A stretch of 64,000 bases of DNA from Wolfiporia cocos (Eukaryota > Basidiomycota > Agaricomycetes > Polyporales > Phaeolaceae): positions 186,001 to 250,000 of the forward strand of contig JACCLO010000020.1 of the NCBI GenBank assembly GCA_029448655.1, in the 5' to 3' direction. Below, one piece after another: positions 43,501-55,274 of the stretch. Within the stretch, counting starts at the first letter, position 1; every line of letters starts with the position of its first letter. The position numbers and the translations under genes were made by a program. The notes under the pieces were generated by a model. That model saw only the letters and a program-made list of their open reading frames with translations. It searched no databases and was not told the origin of the DNA.

Positions 43501-46500
43501 GGCTGATCGTAGTCGCTGGACGAATGCGGCCAACGAGTCCTGGGCAACTTGTTCGCGATGTACTGCATGGTCTCGCTTTGTTGTTATGTCCGAGATTATA
43601 GCCTCAAGTTTTGAAGCTGAGACTACTTGCGCCATGAATTGCGCCACTTCTGCCCAGAAGGAATGGAGGCGTATAAGGTCATCCTCTGACGAGCGAGATA
43701 CCGTTGGACCTTCGGTGACGCATTGTTCTAGCTCTAGCAGCATATTCTGGAGAATATCGACGTTGAGGCTGTTCGTTTGGCCACTTGTGCGCATCGCATA
43801 GCGAGTGTGTAATTGGATTTGCTCCGAATAGCATCGCTGCTGCTCTTGACGGAAATCGTTAGCACAACGCTGCATAGCAACTGGGTCGACCGGAGAGTCA
43901 GGAACATAGAGCACAAGCATCACTTTCCCAAGCTCGACGAAACATCGCCCCAAATTGACTAGCATAGGACCACTTCTTGAGTTTTGTGAACGCAGGAGTT
44001 TCTGAAGCGGAGAGCGGAGGCTGGAGCGGAAGCTATCCATGAATATGGGCAAGTCGGTCTCTTCGAGGTATTCCATGGCGTTGCACATATCAATTGACGC
44101 AACTGGGCCATGCCTGCGGTCGAAACATGCCGCAATCTAACAGGGGTGATGGGCATAAAGCCATGAAATTCGACATGTAACTTACCAAGAGAATCCCTTG
44201 CAGCAACACATCCATACAGTCCTTCAAGCGACTGCTTCCACCGATCAAAGAGGTAGAATACAGCTCGCTTCGCCTCATTAGCGCTCGTGTATATTGGTGC
44301 AACTCAGACAGTGCTTGGTCATCCATGAAACTACAGATATAATTGAGGCCATGAAATGCATTGAAAAAAGCATGGACGCACCAGTCTGTGATTGTCCCAC
44401 GAAGCTCGATCGGGTAGAATAGCATTTCGGGTCCAGAAACCTAAGCGAGTGTGAGAAACAATCAAATATCACAATGGATCCGGTTACCTCATCTCGCAAT
44501 GCTGTCCATACACCTTCAAACCACTGTTTGTGAAGTCTTGTCATGAAAAGATAACCCTCTGCACAGGGATCAGCCTCATGACCGTTCCGGAGTTTCACTG
44601 TAATTACCGTTGTCGGACTCCATCGCCCATGCCATCTGGCAATATGAGGGCAAGCGAGATAATACAAGATATTTACGTCCATATTCGATAAATTCCGAGA
44701 ATGCGTCTGAAGCTGACTGTGTGATGTTAGCATCATGAATCGTACGCCAAGCGGATGACCCTACATCTTTTATTCCCTGGGATATCAACGACTTCATATG
44801 GCTCATCATGTTTAATTCGACAATCAAAGCTAGACCATCAGGTGCCAGTGTTTTCGACGGCTCCATGAACGGTCGGTTCTATAGAATGTGTATGAGTTGT
44901 ACGAGATTAACTACAGGACATAGACTCACGAGCAACTGTTTGGTCAACTGGGCGAGCTCTTCTTGCTCACTACTACTTCGTATTTGAGGTAGCAGCCATA
45001 ATGCCATCACTTTGAGACTTTGTGCGCGGCCATCTGTTCCAGATCAGATAAATAGCAGGGGTGACTCAGGATTGATTGATTGCTTACCTTCGGTGCTGCT
45101 ACTCCACTCGTCAGTAACTGCAGCGGCTTCTATCTCCCTCACTCTAACGGCAGACTCCCGAGGAGGTTCCAACAAGTAGAACCTCGACCAGATCTGCATC
45201 ATCCCTAGCCCAGACTTCAGTGAAACCGCATTATGCAGGACTTCTGCTTGCTTCGCGACTTCTTCAAAGTGTTGTGGGTGCTGACGCAGAAGATCTACAA
45301 CCCACTGCACAATGACTTGAGTAGCAGAGTAGTCTATGATAGTAGACATGGTAGCCTTGCGCAGGTGTGTACCATATGCTAGAAGCTTGAGCACATCTCG
45401 CAGCAGCGCCTATCAAGCCTATGATTTAGAAACATATGCATATTAATCTTCGGATAGACTCACGTCCATCGACGCATGCTCTACTTCAATCTGAGCTAGG
45501 CGTTGAGCCAGCACACGTATACTCTTCAGAAGAGTTCGAGCTGAAGAAACAGCATGCGTCACGGCCGTATCATCCATCTGTCGTTTGGACACGAGATGAG
45601 GACGTAGCTCCGTCGCTAATGTTTGCCGTTGTTCGTCTTCCACATCAAGTTGCAGGCTTGCGAACAGTCGGCACGAAAGTAGTATTGCGACAGATGTAGC
45701 GCGGACCCCTGAGCTCCCGGTATTAGAATCTGCGTCGAGGGACTAGAGTTATTTAGTAAGGCAAATGATGGTGAAAAAAGTCAGCTCACTTGCTCAATAA
45801 ATAATTGAGCGGGAGATCCTGATTCGCCACTACGTTTCTCAGCTACATGACGAACATTGCTCATAAAGTTGCACGGGCTTTGAATTAGGTTCCCAACGAT
45901 AGATGTGAGAGACAGGATATGCGGAAGTTCGTCGGACAGGACACGAATCGACAAGAAGCGGCGCAGATAGGGGAGATAGGCTGGAACAATGCTGTTCGTG
46001 GTGAAATAAGTGACAGCAGCCGACGTTGGTGACGATGGGTGGAGTAGTGGCGACAGGCCAACGAGCCAGGATGAAGGACAATCGTCCACTATAGGGTTTC
46101 CGCTAGGCACATCAGAAACGTGCGGGGGCAATTGAGGATGTACCGGTGATTGCAGAATGAGCCCTCTTCGCAGGGCCTCGTAGGTGGTCACAAGCGACTG
46201 ACGATTTGATGTAGCTGACCTGGGAAGACGGAGATGGTCCGTGATGCGGAACTCATCCTCCCCGCTGAGAGGGCTCGTTAACGCTATTTCAACGCCTCGA
46301 TTACGCATTGCCCTGGACAGCTCTCCATAATGCGGGTCGACCGACATGAAGAGTCTGAAGTTCGGATGCGGTTTGATGACTTCAATCTCACCATTCACTT
46401 GTCCCCGCTCAGTCATAGCCAATGTACCCTCCGCCTCACACAGTGAGTTCAACCGGTCCAGTATGGACGGATTGCAGAGGTTCGCGCCATCGAGCAAGAG

Positions 46501-49500
46501 CCAGTGTCCTTCCTTCACGGCTCGCACAAGCGGTCCATCGACCCACTCTAGCCGGCCGCTTTGCCCAATGGATTCCATGAGCAGCAGTTCGTTCTCCAAT
46601 GCTTGACGCTGGGACAGCCATGCAGCAGGAACATGCGCCAAGACTGCTCTGGCGGCACTGAAGAACCTTCGCACATCGTCTCTACGGTGTGGATCTCGGA
46701 GAACACTCTGGAGTGCATCGCGATGTGCCGTGATGAGCTCTTTTGACCCATCGACAGAGCTGGAGACGACGTCAATGAGGTTGAATATCTGACGGGCTAT
46801 GTTGAGAACTCGGTATTCCACATCTACCTCCTCAAAGCTACCAAGAATGTCGGTTGCGTCAGTTGTATTATTGATTGAAATCTCCTGAAGCTGATGTCCA
46901 CAGAGGTGAGCGAGTAACCGGACCAAGGTGGTTTTTCCGCTGTCTCGTGGCCCCGTCAAGATTGCTAGCCACCCACTCGTCAAACAGCTTGCCAGGGATT
47001 CGAGGACGGCTAAGCGCGATTGTAGCAGTCTGCCCACGCGGCGCGCGAGGCTGCAACCTCGTCGGTTAATCGTGAAGTGGCCGAACTTGAGGAGAGAAGA
47101 AGTGATGGTGCCGTTTGCAGCAGGGAGACCAGGATGTTGGGGGAACGTCTCTGTAAAGATTTGCCATGCGCGCTGTCTATCGTTCTCGGACCTGAACCGC
47201 TGCAGGAATACAGTGGAGAAAGCTTCGACGGGGTGTGATGTAGACTTTGATCGGTGCAGTAGTGCTCCCCAGCGAATGACGTCGCGGAGGTTGAACTCCC
47301 ATGGGGCGCCCTCCCTAGCGAATGTCCTCTTCACCATAATCTCATCGTTTAGCCGAGAGGTATACTGGATCATTCCGCGAAGCAGATCTGCGGGATAGCT
47401 GGGAAATATGTTCTGGCATACTAAGAGGAGATCATCTGAGGTCGGTTCCTGCACGTACACCTTGGTGAAGCGGTTGAGGAACGATTTTGGGAGACCCTTC
47501 CGTCCTCCACCTTGGTGAAGCGGATTCTGCGCCGCGAAGATGCGGAAAGAAGGATGGCGAGTGAACGAGCGTCCAAGCTCCGGGATGTACACTGTGCCTC
47601 GATGATCGAGGACGGCATTGAGTCCCTCAAGGATAGCCTGAGGGGCTAGATTCATCTCGTCCAGCAGAACCCAGTGTCCCTCTTGCAGTGCTCGCAAGAA
47701 TTCAGCATCCCTCCAAGCAAACTGGCCTGGCTCGCCTCCTTCGACCGGTAGATCCGACCCAAACAGGTCGATCAAATCTGTCTGGTCAGAGAGGTTTATG
47801 CGGCAGAGCTTATAGCCACATAAGTTGGCAAGAGCAGCAATGAGACTAGTCTTCCCAACGCCAGGGCTTCCCTCCAGCAACACGGGCTTGGATAGCTGGC
47901 ATGCTCTAACGACGCGCATGACATTATCTCGGGTAGTCGGAGCTTCAAGACTGAACATTTGTGGGAGACGCTGCCTGGGTCCACGAGATATTGCAAACGG
48001 TCCAAGTTGGACATGGGAGGTTTTATCGCAGATGACGTCATGTTCTATATTCTCTGGGATAGGGACAAGTTCTCGCAGCTTGGCTAAGGCATCCGATCTC
48101 AACTTCTGCAGCGCATCCCGTGAATATGCGGAGAATTGTGCCATGGAGTCAAGTCCATCGAGATAGGTCATATGTGCAGCATGATGCTGGCAATGCAATG
48201 TCAGTATCAGCCATCGACATCATGAGTACGGATCACTACGTACGAAAATTTCCTGGATGGGCATGCTTTCATGATTCGATGAGTACACAGCATTTGTGAA
48301 ATTGACCCATGCCTGGGAAAAAGATCGTCAGGAGAAGGTTGCAGTTCCTTACGATGCGCATAGGGTCTCAAGGAAGTCACATACGAGAATATCGCGAATA
48401 CTCAAGACAGATCGATCGGCCCCGCGAACGCACAGCCAATCAACAAAATCAAGGATTTGGTCTGTCTGGATTTTAAGACTCTCGTGGCACCACATGCTGT
48501 CCATGATCAGCTGAATATCCCGCCGTTCATAAATTGGAGGGACCCAGATCTCCGTGAACCTATTCCGGAGAGCCGGTGATAGCTCCTTCTTGCCGTAATC
48601 GCCACCTGGATTCATTGTCGCGACTAACTTGAACCCATCCATTGCCTGAATAGATGTCAGCTCTGGGTCGTCGCCTCCGCGTTCGGCTAAAACAATCTTC
48701 CGTTCAGGCTCTAATACACTGTTGAGTCGCTCTAGGACAGAATCATCAGCAAGAGATATCTCATCAAGTAAGAAAACGTCTCCGCGGCGCATCGCCTCGA
48801 CCAGAGGACCATCACGCCATTCGAACAATGCTGACAGCTTCTGCAGTTCTGACTTGACAGTCTTCAGCGCAGACAGCTGGGAGTCATCAACAAGCACTGT
48901 TCTCGTCTGCAGAATTTGGTCAATAGCCGCCACGTGCGACTCTGGGTTCATATCACAGCCTGTCGCGCCCAGATACTCCAGAATAGATCCAGACTGACGT
49001 AGAACTTCTGCTTCAAGCACAGCTCGATTACGGACGGGTCGAAGGCCGCCGATGAGATCAGCAGTTTCAGTGTTTTGGTGACAATTGACAGAGCGCAGAT
49101 CTTTTGAGAGACCATCGGCGTAGATTTGGCATACGGATGTCTTGCCGCAGCCTGTCTCGCCGACAAGTAGTACAGGCTCGTTGAACCGCAGTGCACGAGC
49201 AAGAAGTACGAAAAGACGCTGCATGGCCGAGGTCCAGACGAGCTGCAATGTAGATGGAATGGGGCAGTTGAGGAACGCGAGCGAGTCGAAGTGCGCGTCA
49301 TGTATGTTGTACATCCGATTCTCGTCGATACGGACTTTCATAATAGATTCAATCACTTCCTTGACCACGGCTTTGTCGTCGTCACGACGAGCGCGCTCTG
49401 CCAGTAGCATGTATCCATTCTCGGCTAGCTCTTGATAGTCAAGCGCATTTCGGTTAGCCCACCTGAATAAGTCACGTAGCGTAGCGAAGCCATGCTTGCT

Positions 49501-52500
49501 CTCGAAGACACGACTTGACTGCCGTCGCTTCTGCAGCTCGCGAAATACGCTGACTATTCGCTGACCGTGTGATGGGGCGATCCGGCACCGTTGACATAGA
49601 ATAGTCTCGAGTTCGTTTTGAGGAACGTCTTCAAAATGGACCTCCAAGAAGCGGTTGCGGAATGCACGGGACAAAACCTTACGGCCAGCATATAGTCCAG
49701 GAGGATTCTGAGTCGCGAAGAGCATGAAATGAGGATGCGGCCGGACGACCTCTTGGGTTTCAGGGATCACTAGCTCCCTGTTGTCATCCAGTAGACGATT
49801 CAACGCTTCAAGTACATCGGAAGGTGCCAGGTTCAGTTCGTCCAGCACGATCCAGTCGCCGTTGCGTAAAGCCTGGACCAACAGACCATCCTTGAAGACC
49901 AGTTTGCCCGTCATGGGGTCCGACACGTACGTCCCAAGATACTCCTGGATGTCAGTATGCTCATGGTTATTGATACGAACAAACCTATGTCCCGTTCGTT
50001 TCGCGAGATACTCGATGGAACTGGTCTTACCGCTAGACGTTGGGCCCTCTATCAACACAGGAAACCGTCTTACCGCGATGATCCGCGCGAGGTCGATGAG
50101 CTTCGTTTCGACCGATGGCGTCATGATGTAGTGGTCGACAGGATCTTCGGGGAGAGAACCACGCTCCAGATAGAAATGGCCAAATTTGACGAAATCGTCA
50201 ACGGATTGCGGGGGGATAGGCTCCCTTGTCAGCAAGGAGCGTGGGTTGCGGACACCAGCAAGGAGATGCTTTTGTGCGAGAGCAGTGACGGCGGCTGTAC
50301 TAGACTCGTTGAGAACCATGGTGAAGGCCATCAGACAACCTTCCCACAATGCTCGCCTGAGCGAATATGCGCTGGCCATGTCCGCAGCGAATGTAAGTGC
50401 GCGAGCCAAAGTGCGCATACTGTAGTGAGGTTTGTGATTGGCGCCATCTGCGATCTTTCGCTCGTCCGCTAGAGCTTTTACAGCAGCATAAAATTCAGCG
50501 ACGTCCATGATGGCCCCTCTGTCGCCCACGGCGCATCCTCCGATGTACTGCGCCACGATACTGAGCAAAGTTTCCTTGTCCGCATCGGGGGGCGGTACAT
50601 CAATTTCCGTGAAGCGCGAGCGGATGGTGGGTGGTAGATCCTTCTTTCCAACGTCCGTTGCTGGGTTCATGCATGCGAAGAGACGGAAGTCGGGATGGCG
50701 CGGTATGGGCTCAAGTGAACCTTGTTCAGTCAAAGTGATCGAAGCCGTGGGGCTATGGAGGAGGGCAGAGACACATTCCAAAGTTTCTGGGCTCGCCAAG
50801 TTAATCTCATCTAGTAGAATCCTGCAAGTCATATCAGCGATGCCATAGCTATCAAAACGTATTAGGACCAACCAATCTCCAGATCGAAGCGCCTTCACGA
50901 GAAGACCTTCCACGAATGCAAACGCGAATTTACCGTTGCCTTGCACATGCTGAATCTTGAATGTCTCAACATCGCGCTCGAACGCCGCCCAATTGGCGGC
51001 GGATGTCTTGAGATTATCCTGCTCGAGTTTGCGACGTTTACGAGGTGCCCCTCCTTCCGTTCGCACCTCAGGACTAATTGGTGGTCTTAGTAATCACTGC
51101 GGACAAGATGAAAGCGGAGTTCTATACCTTTGCTCTTGCCCCTGGGAGACCTTGCTACCAATCTTCTCCCTTGCGAGCTTGGCAGACTCCTTCCATAAGC
51201 CGACAGCGCGCTTCCACTTGCCCTCTTGCACAGCTCTCCTGACCAACTCCTCGAACTTAGCGTTCTTCTTTCTGCTGAATGTCCCGCCAAACAGCTCCAA
51301 AAATCGTTCTTGTAGCTCCAAGCCAGGCACGCGCGCATCGACAGGCTTGAATCCGCCCACAAGATCAGACGACTCGGTCTGGTTAGACAGGTTGAGCGAG
51401 ACAAGGGGACGCTTGAGAAGCGACGCAAGATGGGTCACTGCGCTAGTCTTTCCCGTTCCGGTCTCACCGGTCAGCAGAACGGGCTCACACAACGACACCG
51501 CCGTTGCGATACGGGACAAGAGCTGTACAGCGGGTCGATGCATCGCGAATGGGCGCATGACGGGCTGCGAGATCTGCGTCTTCGCTGTGTGTGCTCTGAG
51601 GCGGGTACGCCCTACGCACACAGCGATTGTGCGGCCGTCCATATCCGCCTCAACATCAAACTCGGGCACGCGCGTGTGAAGCAGCCAGTCACGGCGCTCA
51701 GGAGATAACCCAAAATGCTCCGCGACGACGCTCGCTATCGTGTCCATGTGGGTCCGTGCAGAGGCGGTAGTCGCACCTGCACCGAAGAAGACGTCGCGCG
51801 CTTCAAGATACATCTCCTCACGGAGAGTGGGATTGGGGAAGAGGATAGGAAGAATCAGAGACTCTTCAGGATTAAGGTCGAGGTCCATGGATGGCTGTGA
51901 GGACGGGAGGATGTGGTGCATGCGGATGCAGAGTTTGTCGAGCTCACGAAGGCCAAGGTCGCGCACGGATGCAGCAGTGCCAAGGGCTCGCACGCTGTCC
52001 CACAAATGAATGAAGCCCTGCGCTGCTATACCAGCGAAGTTAGGATACTTGGTGTTGACGATCATCCGTAGATCATCTGCGGTGGGAGAAGTCACCACTA
52101 CTTCATGGAACTTGTGTGCCCCGAGGAAGACAGGACTTGCGAACTTGCCGTCGCGAGAAGGGGTTATGGACCGTGTAGCATATATCGCAAAGCCGTCTTC
52201 GGCTTCTATCGTACCACGACTGGGCACATCGAGAAGAGCACGGCCGCCAATCCATTTGTCTGCACCGAGAGATTCCACAAGAGGTTTTATGACGCCGAGC
52301 ACCTCCGCACTGGCTTTGTCGATGTCTTCGAATACGACCCACTTGCCTTCGCGCATAGCACGCACGAGCACACCTTCCTTCCATTCGAAGGTACCTGGAC
52401 GGGTCGGGGAGGAGGCGTAGGAACCAAGGAGGGAGCGGGGATCCAAAGACGTGTCTGCAAGGTGAATGTTGACAATTTGGTTTTGCACGTCCGGATGCAG

Positions 52501-53616
52501 CAACGATGCTAGATGCGACAAGAGTAGCGATTTCCCTGAAGAAGGAGCCGAAGTGATCAGCGTGGGTAGCCTGAGAGAGTGATGAATTGCAAGTCTCCGA
52601 AGGGCTTGTACAGCCGTCGGAGTGTCTACAAGAGTCGCCTGCCGTGGGGGCGAACTTGATGCCCGCAATAACAGGACACCGTGTACATTGACGACGAAAG
52701 GGCTGGGTGTATATGATCAGTCATGTGCAATTCTGAGAGCTGAAGACAATCCTGACCTCAATGCTGCCGGATGAATAGGCTCATTTGATTCGCCCTGCTC
52801 AATTGTATAATAATCTGGGGGTTGTAGATGGGCACTGCGAGCTTTCGATACTCGCTCGACTTCAAGGGCTGGAAAGATCCATCCATCCGTGAAGACCGTG
52901 GTACCGTCGGAAGTGGTTCCATAATAAATTGGACAGTCTACTTTTTCTACCTCTCCTATGACATCGCATTCCAGCTTTTGTCGCTCGCCCTCCATCATGC
53001 CAGACTGCAGGGCGTAACAGCGAACAGCGAGATAGCGCACGCCGTGATCAGGATGAGGTGTCCAAATGAGTTTTGAAAGCGGGGTCAGCGGCCAACCAAG
53101 CGATTGGGGTAACGCTCTATTCGCTTGGAGAATACGGTAGTATGCGAGCAATCTACGCTGGAGAGTGTGGGTATCGACGGATTCCACTGAGTCCGTTTCC
53201 ACAAGAAGAGAAAGGGGTCCCGCCTCCATTCCTTGACGCCGAAGGAATGCATTTAGAACGCTATATAGCATTAGGAAATCCGAGGCGGAAGATATACAAC
53301 CAACTTACGGGAAGATTTCCGGATGGACCTCGAGCAACAGGCAGAGCGCTTCAAGCTTGTCGTCTTCATTCCTGCCATCATGAAGCCATCTTGAGCATAA
53401 GTCAAGCAAGATGGGCCTGAAAACGATCGAGACGATCTCAGTCAGACCAGGGACGGCGAGAAGACGAGATAGCGTGTTCAGGAGATTCGCTTGCGTCCGC
53501 GCATTGTTCAAGTCGACTGCATATATTAGATCCGGCGGGATTTGTGCATGCAATGCAGCCGTCTGTCTTTTGAGGTTGATGGCGAGAGGGTCATGACAAA
53601 CAGCATCTGGCGTCAT
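37553..53616 (-). CDS. MDN1: Midasin, AAA ATPase for pre-60S ribosome maturation
   Basis: About 18 exons, roughly 5,000 residues, from ATG 53616 to TAG 37553, close to the 4,910 residues of yeast Rea1. Order: N-terminal domain, six tandem AAA modules, a long helical linker, an Asp/Glu-rich segment and a C-terminal MIDAS domain. Midasin is a dynein-related nuclear and nucleolar ATPase. Its MIDAS domain binds the UBL domains of Ytm1 and Rsa4 and pulls them from pre-60S particles. Introns are about 40-60 bp, GT-AG; examples are 53261-53308, 48313-48352, 48187-48243 and one near 39083-39128. One in-frame intron (about 50822-50873) lies just before the AAA2 Walker B. No stop or frame break was found across the exons. 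Exon borders in the linker (45.8-44.1 kb), where introns are dense, are approximate. Single-copy essential gene by family knowledge. Confidence 0.95.
37556..38300 (-). other. MDN1: Midasin MIDAS (von Willebrand A-like) domain
   Basis: The metal-ion-dependent adhesion site reads DDSRSM (D-x-S-x-S, about 38200). It is preceded by IWLRRTRPSAREYQVLLALD and followed by a conserved IIISDGMC segment (about 37870). It ends LKQFFERISEE. The residues needed to hold the metal that binds the UBL partners appear kept. Confidence 0.9.
39127..40200 (-). other. MDN1: Midasin Asp/Glu-rich segment
   Basis: About 350 residues dominated by Glu, Asp, Gly and Gln with few hydrophobics, ending in a GT-AG intron at about 39083-39128. 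It matches the flexible acidic tether between linker and MIDAS in yeast Rea1. Long antisense frames over this stretch are compositional shadows. Confidence 0.9.
40830..46000 (-). other. MDN1: Midasin linker domain
   Basis: Low-complexity-free, mostly helical sequence in several short exons (45.8-44.1 kb) and one long exon (about 44140-41207). The segment IHGFIKLASWKDVNVQALRQ (about 41990-41930), followed by HRQLYKSVHKFRE, is the part I recognise as conserved in midasins. This lever arm transmits AAA-ring movement to the MIDAS tail. Confidence 0.85.
46200..52660 (-). other. MDN1: Midasin AAA1-AAA6 region
   Basis: Walker A motifs can be read at about 52540 (APSSGKS, AAA1), 51460 (GETGTGKTS, AAA2), 50035 (GPTSSGKTS, AAA3), 49150 (GETGCGKTS, AAA4), 47860 (GSPGVGKTS, AAA5) and 46945 (GPRDSGKTT, AAA6). 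Walker B partners are WVVFEDIDKA, ILLDEINLA, WIVLDELNLA, FLLDEISLA, WVLLDEMNLA and WLLLDGANL. AAA1 lacks the second glycine of the P-loop, and AAA6 has Gly in place of the catalytic Glu. This fits the known division into active central modules and structural end modules. Confidence 0.9.
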
Positions 53617-54919
53617 TTTGTGTCGTTCGACAGAAGCAGCTAAGCCTTGATTTTACGCCACGCAACAAGTATGAGATCGACAGCGAAGAGGAGAAGTAAA
53701 GTCCCTGTGTCCCCAGAACTGCTAGATGAGTGAGGACCGCGGATGGTCTCAGCTCAGATGGTGGCGGCTTAGGCTTGCGAATAACTCTAGAAAACCTCAG
53801 TCCCTCAGTCGGTGATAGCCGGGTGACGCGGTCCCGTGATCACTAATTCGAGCGCGTCGCCGATCGCGTCAACGCCCTTGATCCATATATTACTTCCACT
53901 GCCAGCAGTCAACAAAAGCTAGTCTAAATAGCACAACATCTTCTACTTGAAATATCTTACCGAAGCTGTACAATCAGTTACACACTGCTCGCTGGAAATC
54001 TACTGACTTCTGTCACGGTCAAGATCGGGCGTTGACGAAGCGGACGGGGGATCGAGCAATAGCAATAGCCGGCGAGAGTACGATGGATTAGAGGCGAGGT
54101 ACAGTAGAGCGATATATGGGTAGGTCCGGGACTGGTGTCGTCGAGACAAGGAAACCGCGCCGCGACCGCGCGGCCTCGTATACGTGTAAAGAAAGGGGCG
54201 AACCCCGAAAATGTAGCTACGCTAAGCGAGGCGCGGGTGCGTCGAGAACCTCCCGAATGATGAGGACGATACACCGGCCGTATATCTACAAATCTGTCGA
54301 GCTCCTAATGGCCTTGACCATCACAGCTTCGTCAGGCTAGGTGTCTTGCCACTACCGGCACCAAACTGACCGAGACGAATCATTGCTCGATCGCCTAGGA
54401 ATGCATGCTGCCGTTATTCTGCGCTTCTACCAATGCATATATTACAAGGAAAGCTCGCGCGTAATCTCGGCAGTGATGTCACCTTATGTAATAAGCCGCC
54501 GTCCATAGCGAATATCCATCCGATGTTGACGGAATAGTACAATTATAATCACATCTGCATATTATGATGTTGGAGGTCAAGCTACTGTGACGGAGAAGGT
54601 AAATAGCATCACAACGGCACCAAAACCTCAGCTTTATTGATTCCTACAGCTGCCTTATGACATAGTTTGTTTACCCAAACCTTACTATCGTTTCAGTATT
54701 ACAGCGGATTTCAGAACGATAGACGTTTTGACCAACATGAGCTCATCTTTCCGGCCGAGATGCAACTGCCGATGATCCGAGAGCGTGAGGACGACCGCAG
54801 GTGTGAGCAGCCACAGTCGATGCTACTATCGATCAGTGCTCTACGCTCAGCTTTCTTCCAGCGTTCTATGCCCCGCTTGCTATTGTGAATTGCTCACTGC
54901 ATGTGTGTTTTTGCCTGTT
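53617..54919. other. Upstream region of MDN1, no gene recognised
   Basis: Probable promoter side of MDN1 on one end and of a transposase remnant on the other. No other protein recognised. A TATATTAC string lies near 53886, but I cannot assign a core promoter. Confidence 0.45.
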
Positions 54920-55270
54920 ATGAGCAACCGTCGACATATCCCTTCAGAGCGAAAGATGGATATCGTCTTGAAGAGTAGCCGTGGACTCAAGACCCCCGAT
55001 ATCGCAAACACGTTGGCCGTCAGCCAGCGTACATGCTAACGTGTACTTTCGAGGTGGAGAGAAGAAGATCAGATTGTTTAAAAAAAAAGGGCCAATCCAT
55101 GTGGCCGGCCGAGGCATCTAACTCTCTGGACCTTGCGGTATGTTTTGGCGTGTAACCCCCCATTATCCCTCGTTGTTGATTGAGACTGTATATCGAGTCA
55201 CTCATTAAGCGCACACCGGACTTGTATCTGCACGGAATCAAGATCGCGCTGCTTCTTACGCGTGATGTGG
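54920..55270 (+). pseudogene. N-terminal piece of a DDE (Tc1/pogo-like) transposase
   Basis: From ATG 54920 a helix-turn-helix-like start (HIPSERKMDIVLKSS...IANTLAVSQRTC) is followed, after a stop and shifts, by RVLSRWREEDQIV-like and IESLIKRTPDLYLHGIK segments. I know these from the DNA-binding half of fungal DDE transposases. The match stops at about 55270, where reversed ABC transporter sequence begins. The catalytic DDE region is not present here. Confidence 0.65.
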
Positions 55271-55274
55271 AGGT

